Part shown: positions 33,541 through 37,703 of the stretch, one piece after another | How the letters are laid out: the number at the start of each line of letters is the position of its first letter | How positions within the stretch are numbered: position 1 is the first letter of the stretch | Virus record (IMG/VR): IMGVR_UViG_3300026488_000036 | Location: 1-37,703 of that record | Direction: 5' to 3' (one strand) | Length of the DNA stretch: 37,703 nucleotides | Source: a virus | The notes under the pieces: model-generated | Seen by the model: only the letters and a program-made list of their open reading frames with translations | Database searches by the model: none | Told to the model about the DNA's origin: nothing | Translations under genes and position numbers: made by a program

Positions 33541-33544
33541 GGTT

Positions 33545-33775
33545 ATGATTAAATTAATTTTAAACGAAGTAGAATTAAAAGAAGTACTTGCGGCTGGAAT
33601 AAAAATCGGCCGCGTAAGATACATATGGGACAGACATTTTGAAATTGTAATTCCTAAAGAAAAATTAACTGAAGTGGAGCTTGCTTGCAAGCTCTACGCA
33701 TGGGACTGGCTTGACTTCGACGAGCAAATACAGATTATTCAATATATTGATAAATTAAAAGGGCGGGTCGATTAA
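33545..33775 (+). CDS. Hypothetical small accessory protein
   Basis: 76 residues, class A leader with AAAGGGAGGTGG. Mixed alpha/beta: MIKLILNEVELKEVLAAGIK, then a strand KIGRVRYIWDRHFEIVIP and a C-terminal helix. Contains an 11-bp hairpin (33674-33697) with one G-U pair. Unknown function. The C-terminal codons run into the terminator at 33761. Confidence 0.65.
   Translation: MIKLILNEVELKEVLAAGIKIGRVRYIWDRHFEIVIPKEKLTEVELACKLYAWDWLDFDEQIQIIQYIDKLKGRVD
33674..33697 (+). repeat. 11-bp hairpin in coding sequence
   Basis: GAGCTTGC (33677-33684) and GCAAGCTC (33687-33694) are perfect, extended to 33674/33697 by G-C, T-A and one G-U pair, with a TT loop (effectively a four-base loop). It lies inside the gene at 33545. 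Confidence 0.65.
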
Positions 33776-33801
33776 AACCCGCCCTCATATTTTTTTTTTT
33801 G
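33761..33801. terminator. Bidirectional terminator between convergent genes
   Basis: GGGCGGGT (33761-33768) and ACCCGCCC (33777-33784) form a perfect stem followed by a long T-tract (33790-33800). It overlaps the last codons of the + gene and sits before the minus-strand gene's stop (33811); read from the other strand the stem is followed by TTTT. Confidence 0.92.
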
Positions 33802-33810
33802 CTTTAGTAA

Positions 33811-34407
33811 TTATGCTTCTTCTCCCTCTTCACCTTCATCTGCATCATTCTCATCGACTTTATCTTCAAGAATTTCACGCGCCTCCTTTATCACTTCCTT
33901 GAAACTTGTACTGTGATATTCAATTGTTGTAATCAAAGTTTCTAATTCCCATAATTTATCATCGAGAATCATATTTTCTTTAACAAGCGCTTCATATTGC
34001 TTTACATAGCTGCGAAAAGTCTCTAGTTTTCTTTTTGCTTCATTTAGTTTTGCAACAAGTAGGTTATCAGAAATAATATCATCGTATAACTCTAAATCTG
34101 GATCTAACGCAACAATTTTCATGTGCCATATATTTTTCCTATCGCAGTAACAAATTATTTTATAGCATGCCCAATGTAGAATAAGTTTATCCTCTTTATA
34201 ATTAGGAATACGCATTGCTGCAAAATTTGAGTAAACCAGATGTTCAAATACGTCTTTGAAAATTGTAGTATATTGACTGTATTTTTCTTGTTTTACTTTG
34301 ATTTGATTTTTTTGAGAGTCTAGCAATTTTTTTATCTCAATGAGTCCTTTATCAAGTTGCTCCATAAAAATAGGATTTGCAAGATAAGTTTCAGTAATTG
34401 CTGCCAT
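33811..34407 (-). CDS. Hypothetical helical protein, minus strand
   Basis: 198 residues, the only sizeable minus-strand gene. TTGGAGG ribosome site lies ahead of its ATG. Two helical, coiled-coil-prone regions (about 20-60 and 110-175) flank a Trp/Tyr/Cys-containing middle (WACYKIICYCDRKNIWHMK); the C-terminus is acidic (DENDADEGEEGEEA). Reversed orientation in a + strand region suggests separate timing or regulation. Not recognised. Confidence 0.7.
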   Translation of the reverse strand: MAAITETYLANPIFMEQLDKGLIEIKKLLDSQKNQIKVKQEKYSQYTTIFKDVFEHLVYSNFAAMRIPNYKEDKLILHWACYKIICYCDRKNIWHMKIVALDPDLELYDDIISDNLLVAKLNEAKRKLETFRSYVKQYEALVKENMILDDKLWELETLITTIEYHSTSFKEVIKEAREILEDKVDENDADEGEEGEEA

Positions 34408-34446
34408 TTAAAACCTCCAAATATTTTGTATTTCATTATCAACATG

Positions 34447-34496
34447 TATAAATAATAACCCAGGGGATTACCCGGTTAATTTTTGGGTAATCCCCT
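34447..34496 (+). promoter_or_regulatory. TATAAATAAT box immediately followed by a 12-bp stem-loop
   Basis: TATAAATAAT (34447-34456) then AACCC, and AGGGGATTACCC (34462-34473) pairs perfectly with GGGTAATCCCCT (34485-34496). Unlike the other copies there is no A-rich leader; the transcript would begin with a hairpin. There is AAAATT but no long T-tract after it, so attenuation or 5'-end protection are both possible. Confidence 0.7.
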
Positions 34497-34519
34497 AAAA
34501 AATTAAAAGGAGGTGTATC

Positions 34520-34552
34520 ATGATTGAGATCATTTTATCATTATTGGCGTAA
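34520..34552 (+). CDS. Ten-codon leader-type ORF
   Basis: AAGGAGGTG at 34507-34515 precedes ATG at 34520, opening the ten-codon frame MIEIILSLLA ended by TAA. It sits between a promoter-proximal hairpin and the terminator stem at 34571. With a strong ribosome site and no larger downstream gene before the terminator, it may be a regulatory leader peptide or a micropeptide; hydrophobic enough to be membrane-active. Low certainty. Confidence 0.4.
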   Translation: MIEIILSLLA

Positions 34553-34570
34553 AAAAATGCAATTGGCTAA

Positions 34571-34612
34571 GAGGAGGAGCGGTGCTCCTCCTCTCCTCCT
34601 ATTTATTTTTTC
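34571..34612 (+). terminator. Terminator with Shine-Dalgarno-like stem
   Basis: GAGGAGGAGC (34571-34580), GGT, GCTCCTCCTC (34584-34593), then TCCTCCTATTTATTTTTT. A perfect 10-bp stem. The 5' arm carries AGGAGG and the 3' arm plus tail CTCCTCC repeats resemble anti-SD sequence; the transcript therefore ends in strong SD and anti-SD motifs. Confidence 0.8.
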
Positions 34613-34648
34613 GTTTCTGTTTTATTTTTTTTTTAATTCAAGTTACTG

Positions 34649-34680
34649 TATAAATAATTTTCCAAAATTTTTTCACAGGA
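34649..34680 (+). promoter_or_regulatory. TATAAATAAT promoter box, leader class C
   Basis: TATAAATAAT (34649-34658) followed by TTTCCAAAATTTTTTCACAG and GAGGT, ATG at 34691. Matches the leader at 31133 nearly base for base. Confidence 0.82.
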
Positions 34681-34690
34681 GGTATTTGCT

Positions 34691-35047
34691 ATGGCAAAAA
34701 TTCTAGATTGCACAGGATGGAAAATTGACTACATTCAATTTGGAAGACCTGGATCTGTAGATGAACTTTGCCTTGAGGTGGAACAGGGTTCTCCAATTGA
34801 AGTTGTATACAAAACAAAAGAATCTAATCATCCACTTATCAAAACTTATGTCATTCCTGAACTTAGAATTCCAAACATTAACCCAGAGCCAGGTACTGTA
34901 ATTCTAATTGACAAATCTATTCTCCCATATGCAAAGCAAATATGGGAGAAATTAGGACCTGTAGAGCTCTGGGTTGTAATGGGAGTAGATCTTGATGGAA
35001 ATAGTAATAGATATGTATCAGAAGATCAAATACATAGAGTGCCTTAA
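34691..35047 (+). CDS. Accessory family A protein, copy 1
   Basis: 118 residues, ribosome site AGGAGGT. Paralogous to the genes at 35124 and 37305: shared opening W/CTGW.I.Y(I/V).(F/W), a central EPGTVILIDKSILPYAKQIW element and a C-terminal aromatic, acidic end (NRYVSEDQIHRV). Predicted small alpha/beta protein, no known motif. Contains a perfect 11-bp hairpin at 34920-34950 and a longer-range 9-bp pairing around it. Function unknown. Confidence 0.7.
   Translation: MAKILDCTGWKIDYIQFGRPGSVDELCLEVEQGSPIEVVYKTKESNHPLIKTYVIPELRIPNINPEPGTVILIDKSILPYAKQIWEKLGPVELWVVMGVDLDGNSNRYVSEDQIHRVP
34880..34975 (+). repeat. Nested hairpins in coding sequence
   Basis: The inner stem is TTCTCCCATAT (34920-34930) with ATATGGGAGAA (34940-34950), 11 bp perfect, loop GCAAAGCAA. 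An outer pairing AACCCAGAG (34880-34888) with CTCTGGGTT (34967-34975) encloses it. Part of the inner pairing (CCATAT/ATATGG) is forced by the conserved PY.KQIW codons and is present in weaker form in the paralogue at 35124. Confidence 0.6.
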
Positions 35048-35054
35048 AAAATAC

Positions 35055-35091
35055 AGAGAGGGGATTTTCATTGCCCCTCTCTCTTTTTTTT
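35055..35091 (+). terminator. Rho-independent terminator
   Basis: AGAGAGGGG (35055-35063) with CCCCTCTCT (35074-35082), then CTTTTTTTT. Directly after the copy-1 gene. Confidence 0.9.
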
Positions 35092-35123
35092 ATGCATACT
35101 AAAAACTTAAAGGAGGTAGAAAA

Positions 35124-35474
35124 ATGACAGTATGGGACTGCAGCAAATACGGAATTGAGTACATTAAATTTGAAAACAAATGCATAAAAGTAATTCCTGT
35201 TTTACCTATAAAAATTGAGTATAAACAAAAAAGCTCAAATTGTTCTCTCATCAAATCTGGTATTACACTAGAACTTGAAATCCCAATGTTTACACCTAAA
35301 CCTGGCGACGTTATCCTTGTCGATGACGATCAACTACCATATGTAAAGCAAATATGGGAAGAAATCTATCCAATGGTTAAAGGAACTATTGATTTCTGGT
35401 ATGTTACAGATGCAAAAGAAGATGATAGTGGACATATGTATGCAAATGCAAGTGACATATATAGAATCCTTTGA
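35124..35474 (+). CDS. Accessory family A protein, copy 2
   Basis: 116 residues, AAAGGAGGT ribosome site. Aligns by eye with copies 1 and 3: MTVWDCSKYGIEYIKF at the start, KPGDVILVDDDQLPYVKQIW in the middle, HMYANASDIYRIL at the end. No clear TATAAATAAT box is visible just upstream; it follows a terminator, so either a diverged promoter or read-through is needed. Its coding sequence lacks the strong hairpins of copy 3. Confidence 0.7.
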   Translation: MTVWDCSKYGIEYIKFENKCIKVIPVLPIKIEYKQKSSNCSLIKSGITLELEIPMFTPKPGDVILVDDDQLPYVKQIWEEIYPMVKGTIDFWYVTDAKEDDSGHMYANASDIYRIL

Positions 35475-35509
35475 TTATTTTTCTCATAGATTTAAAAGAG
35501 GTAAAAAAA

Positions 35510-35890
35510 ATGAATAAAGACGCTTTAAGAAAATTGGGCCTACTATTAAAAATTCTTGGAATCATACATAAATTCGACTCCGAAAATCTAAAGGCATATC
35601 GCTTTATTGACATTGAAGGAAATGACGTCGTGGAATTTGATTTAAAAGACAAAAAAGATTTAGACTGGCTACTTTACGATCTTACCGAAAGTAAAATAAA
35701 CCAATTTCTCAATGATTTAGTTTTAGATATAATTGATGCAATCGATCTTAAATCCAGCGTCCATAATCCTGATGAATTCATTTGGATTTATTTTGAAGAT
35801 GCAACTCAAAGAAAAGCAAGAGCAATAAAAGAAAGAATTAAAAGGAGAGTTTTAAGTATTGTAAAACCGTTTAAAGATGTGCGGCTGTGA
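35510..35890 (+). CDS. Accessory family B protein, copy 1 (no hairpins)
   Basis: 126 residues from the ATG at 35510 (AAAAGAGGT upstream; a more upstream ATG at 35471 lacks a ribosome site). Paralogue of the next gene: ALRKLGLLLKILGI matches DLRKLGLLLKVLGI, followed by KFD..NL..Y.FI, a DL...L..L region and a C-terminal I...KPFK. Helical, charged, unknown function. Read by eye its coding sequence has no strong inverted repeats, in contrast with its paralogue, which makes it the natural control. Confidence 0.7.
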   Translation: MNKDALRKLGLLLKILGIIHKFDSENLKAYRFIDIEGNDVVEFDLKDKKDLDWLLYDLTESKINQFLNDLVLDIIDAIDLKSSVHNPDEFIWIYFEDATQRKARAIKERIKRRVLSIVKPFKDVRL

Positions 35891-35940
35891 TTTTAGGTTT
35901 TTGTTTTTATATGTTGTTATTTTTAAGCAATGTATATTCG

Positions 35941-35977
35941 TATAAATAATCTCACAAAAAATTTTAAAGGGAGGTGG
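35941..35977 (+). promoter_or_regulatory. TATAAATAAT promoter box, leader class A
   Basis: TATAAATAAT (35941-35950) followed by CTCACAAAAAATTTTAAAGG and GAGGTG, ATG at 35981. Drives the hairpin-array gene. Confidence 0.85.
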
Positions 35978-35980
35978 ATT

Positions 35981-36367
35981 ATGAGAAAAGATTTAAGAAA
36001 ATTGGGATTATTATTGAAGGTTTTGGGGATTGTCGATAAATTTGATCCCCAAAACCTTCAAAGTTACTATTTCATAAGTGATGACTTCGGAAATGTTTCC
36101 GAAGTCATCACTTACAATCTAAAAGATGAAGGAGATCTTGTAGATCTCCTTCATCAACTAACAACAAGAAAAGTGGACGATCTCATTGACGAGATCGTCC
36201 TACGTATATTAGAGACAGTAGATACTGTCTCTTATCGGTATAATTTTGACGCGTTCGTCTGGAATGAATTTCCAGACGAACGCGCGGAAAGAGCAGAAAA
36301 AATAAAGCAAAAAATAAAGAATAAAATTCTAGATATCATAAAACCATTCAAGACCCTGGAGGGGTAA
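35981..36367 (+). CDS. Accessory family B protein, copy 2: hairpin-array gene
   Basis: 128 residues from the ATG at 35981, chosen because AAAGGGAGGTG precedes it (an earlier in-frame ATG at 35930 lies upstream of the promoter). The protein resembles the 35510 product throughout (RKLGLLLKVLGI, KFDPQNL, LHQLT...VDDLIDEIV, IIKPFK). The coding sequence is a run of six perfect inverted repeats that together take up nearly half of its bases, with a seventh stem as terminator. Synonymous and conservative codon differences from the paralogue fall where they make the arms complementary. The protein is therefore probably ordinary and the structure is at the nucleic-acid level. Function unknown. Confidence 0.75.
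   Translation: MRKDLRKLGLLLKVLGIVDKFDPQNLQSYYFISDDFGNVSEVITYNLKDEGDLVDLLHQLTTRKVDDLIDEIVLRILETVDTVSYRYNFDAFVWNEFPDERAERAEKIKQKIKNKILDIIKPFKTLEG
36014..36284 (+). repeat. Array of six perfect hairpins within one reading frame
   Basis: Stems: (1) 17 bp, TTGAAGGTTTTGGGGAT 36014-36030 with 36045-36061, loop 14; (2) 19 bp, 36075-36093 with 36096-36114, loop TG; (3) 14 bp, GATGAAGGAGATCT 36125-36138 with 36142-36155, loop TGT; (4) 10 bp, GGACGATCTC 36175-36184 with 36191-36200; (5) 10 bp, AGAGACAGTA 36211-36220 with 36223-36232; (6) 15 bp, CGCGTTCGTCTGGAA 36250-36264 with 36270-36284, loop TGAAT. All are mismatch-free. The arm sequences differ completely between hairpins; centres are about 34-57 bases apart. 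Confidence 0.95.
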
Positions 36368-36388
36368 CCTCCAGGGTCTTTTTTTTCG
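36350..36388 (+). terminator. Rho-independent terminator, seventh stem
   Basis: AAGACCCTGGAGG (36350-36362) pairs with CCTCCAGGGTCTT (36368-36380); the loop carries the stop codon TAA; followed by a T-tract. The 5' arm is coding. Confidence 0.93.
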
Positions 36389-36419
36389 CTTTTTTATTTT
36401 TTTTTATCCCAAATAACTA

Positions 36420-36445
36420 CATAAATAATTCTCCAAAAAATTTCC
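36420..36445 (+). promoter_or_regulatory. CATAAATAAT promoter box, leader class B
   Basis: CATAAATAAT (36420-36429) with TCTCCAAAAAATTTCC after it; ATG at 36471 behind AAAGGAGGTG. The first base differs from the other boxes; the leader matches 32619. Confidence 0.75.
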
Positions 36446-36470
36446 AAAAAAAAAACAAAGGAGGTGCATT

Positions 36471-37223
36471 ATGAGAGTAAAATTCTTGCAAATTGACGAA
36501 GAAAACACTGAAGCAATCATTAGAGATTTCACTCCTGAGGAATACGGAAAAATTGCAACAATTGTAGCTGCATTATACAACAACTACAATTTTTCAAAAG
36601 ACGAAATCTCATTTAAGTATGGTAGTATTTATTTACCAAAGGAAGATACTGAATTAGATATTACAGAATTCAGAAAAGTAGTCAAGATATTGCAAGAATT
36701 AGGGGCAGAAGTTGATTATGATTTAAACTGCTCTGATGAGGAGTTAAATAGAGAAAGAGTACAAACTAGTTATCTCCACGACTGCTTTATTGAGTTCTTA
36801 TATGAGCTTGACGACATCAAATATGAATGTAAGTGTAAAATTCCATATGGTATTCAAATTGAAAGAGGAGATAAAGTAATTATCAAGATCAATTATCAGA
36901 ACTTTCACCCAGCGTTAATTGACAGAATATACGATATTTTATCAATGGCGTTTGTAGAAGATGTAATGGGAGCTCTTCCCAAAGCAAACGAAATCAAGCC
37001 ATGCAAAATCAAAAAAGTTTGTGAAATTCTTGCAGACATTGGATTTGATTTTGAAAAAGAAGAAGATAAAGTAATTTGGTATACCCCAATAAGTGAATTA
37101 AAATTTGAAATTACAGATAGTTTCATTACTATAGAAGTTGACAAAGATGAGTATTGTACCTCTGTGGTTGATGAATTAGCTGACATACTAAAAAGAGTTT
37201 TAATGCATGTGTACAATTGCTAG
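36471..37223 (+). CDS. Hypothetical accessory protein, possible internal duplication
   Basis: 250 residues, class B leader. Two similar-looking halves: an N-half with FTPEEYGKIATIVAALYNNY, then EFRKVVKILQELGAEVDYDL, and a C-half with HPALIDRIYDILSMAF, then IKKVCEILADIGFDFEKEED, each followed by beta-strands, so an internal duplication is likely. Acidic, soluble. Not recognised. No hairpins of note in the coding sequence. No terminator is visible before the next promoter at 37263. Confidence 0.65.
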   Translation: MRVKFLQIDEENTEAIIRDFTPEEYGKIATIVAALYNNYNFSKDEISFKYGSIYLPKEDTELDITEFRKVVKILQELGAEVDYDLNCSDEELNRERVQTSYLHDCFIEFLYELDDIKYECKCKIPYGIQIERGDKVIIKINYQNFHPALIDRIYDILSMAFVEDVMGALPKANEIKPCKIKKVCEILADIGFDFEKEEDKVIWYTPISELKFEITDSFITIEVDKDEYCTSVVDELADILKRVLMHVYNC

Positions 37224-37262
37224 GTTATACTCTTCCGTTTCATTTTTAATTGCAAATATACG

Positions 37263-37299
37263 TATAAATAATCTCACAAAAAAAAATTTAAAGGGAGGT
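37263..37299 (+). promoter_or_regulatory. TATAAATAAT promoter box, leader class A
   Basis: TATAAATAAT (37263-37272) followed by CTCACAAAAAAAAATTTAAA and GGGAGGTG, ATG at 37305. Third class A leader; all three class A genes carry hairpins in their frames. Confidence 0.85.
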
Positions 37300-37304
37300 G
37301 CGCG

Positions 37305-37673
37305 ATGAAAATTTGGAATGCTTCAGGAATACACTTGAATTATGTATACTGGGAAGGGGCATCCTTCCCAGTATACGAAATTGAACCTTTCAAAATCAAA
37401 TATAATCTAATTTTACGTGCGGGACATCCAATGTGCTCCGCACGCTACGAATGGGATTTTGAGTTCCCCTTCCAGTTAGAGGAAGGGGAACTCAAGGCGG
37501 GGGACATTATATTGATAAATAAAGATCTAATCCCACTGGCGAGGGAGCTAAAGAAAGAACTTATACTTCTCGCCAGGGGGGTGGTGGATGTTTTCGTTAT
37601 CGATCCAAGTGAAATAAAAGAAGATAATGAAGGAAGAAGATACGTAGATTCTGAGGGGCTCTACGAAGTATAG
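37305..37673 (+). CDS. Accessory family A protein, copy 3: second hairpin-array gene
   Basis: 122 residues, ribosome site AAAGGGAGGTG. Paralogue of the genes at 34691 and 35124: KIWNASGIHLNYVYW at the start, LKAGDIILINKDLIPLAREL in the middle, RRYVDSEGLYEV at the end. Its coding sequence carries a chain of perfect or near-perfect hairpins that the other two copies largely lack. GC content is visibly higher in the stem arms than elsewhere. Unknown function. The stop codon lies in the loop of the last stem. Confidence 0.75.
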   Translation: MKIWNASGIHLNYVYWEGASFPVYEIEPFKIKYNLILRAGHPMCSARYEWDFEFPFQLEEGELKAGDIILINKDLIPLARELKKELILLARGVVDVFVIDPSEIKEDNEGRRYVDSEGLYEV

Positions 37674-37684
37674 TAGAGTTCCTC
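37344..37684 (+). repeat. Second hairpin array inside a reading frame
   Basis: Stems: GTATACTGGGAAGG 37344-37357 with 37363-37376 (14 bp perfect, loop GGCAT); CGTGCGG 37416-37422 with 37438-37444 (7 bp, with a further inner GACAT pairing across a bulge); TTGAGTTCCCCTTCC 37459-37473 with 37481-37495 (15 bp perfect, loop AGTTAGA); CTGGCGAG 37536-37543 with 37569-37576 (8 bp, extended by CCC/GGG across a bulged A); GAGGGGCTCTAC 37653-37664 with GTAGAGTTCCTC 37673-37684 (12 bp including two G-U pairs), terminator-like but without a T-tract. Confidence 0.88.
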
Positions 37685-37693
37685 AATCCATCG

Positions 37694-37703
37694 CCCCCCC
37701 CCC
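37694..37703. other. Terminal poly-C run
   Basis: Ten C in a row at the very end of an AT-rich window. No similar run occurs elsewhere. Most likely an assembly or sequencing end artefact, although a real element cut by the window end is not excluded. Confidence 0.5.

Noticed and set aside
34524-34706. 60-residue + strand frame through the 34571 terminator
   Set aside because: No ribosome site in frame, it runs through a terminator stem and T-tract and into the next gene in another frame.
36014-36284. tRNA genes or a tRNA-like array in place of hairpins
   Set aside because: No cloverleaf, no TTC-loop or CCA-type ends; the stems are single hairpins and the frame is intact and matches a paralogue.
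36014-36284. REP/BIME-type or insertion-sequence-derived repeats
   Set aside because: Arms are unrelated in sequence between hairpins, so there is no repeat family.
31100-37703. CRISPR array
   Set aside because: The inverted repeats have different arm sequences and irregular spacing inside reading frames; there are no direct repeats with constant spacers.
37694-37703. Poly-C run as a functional element
   Set aside because: It lies exactly at the window end in an AT-rich genome and is more simply an end artefact.

Overview
This is an AT-rich piece of a large tailed (myovirus-like) bacteriophage genome using the standard genetic code. A large-terminase ATPase/nuclease, a T4 gp20-type portal, a gp21-type prohead protease, a gp23-type major capsid protein, a tape-measure candidate and tail-fibre proteins all lie on the + strand. 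The 3' exon of a multisubunit RNA polymerase beta subunit, a DnaB-like helicase and a QueE plus DpdA-like pair point to a jumbo phage with its own transcription machinery and probably 7-deazaguanine-modified DNA. Strong AAGGAGG ribosome sites suggest a bacterial host with a canonical anti-Shine-Dalgarno sequence; the host cannot be named from the sequence.

Layout. 1-173: 3' half of a group I intron, followed by the RNAP beta C-terminal exon (174-1001), interrupted at the active-site GRHG/NKG motif. 1029-7830: unknown probable virion genes, a possible baseplate-hub protein and the terminase. 7864-12141: tape-measure candidate. 12171-17536: PD-(D/E)XK nuclease, QueE, DpdA-like transglycosylase, DnaB-like helicase and a very acidic protein, closed by a strong terminator. 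17617-24399: fibre and appendage genes (DUF2793-like module, beta-helix, propeller/Ig-like protein, Thr/Ser/Asp/Asn-repeat tail). 24403-30800: portal, two possible head-core or membrane genes, protease and major capsid protein, closed by a terminator. 30859-31029: a small minus-strand gene.

31100-37703 is an accessory region of small genes. Most transcription units there begin with the same TATAAATAAT box followed by one of three stereotyped A-rich leaders and a strong Shine-Dalgarno, and several end in rho-independent terminators. It holds two paralogous families of unknown proteins, small membrane proteins, a MYG1-like DHH-family protein and a minus-strand gene.

The most unusual signal is at the RNA/DNA level. 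The gene at 35981-36367 is built almost end to end from six consecutive perfect inverted repeats (stems of 17, 19, 14, 10, 10 and 15 bp) inside its reading frame, plus a 13-bp terminator stem. The gene at 37305-37673 has a similar chain. The arms are unrelated in sequence from hairpin to hairpin, so this is not a repeat family but a recurring structure. The neighbouring paralogue at 35510 encodes a similar protein without these hairpins. Single perfect hairpins also occur inside other reading frames. I know of no established phage system that explains this.
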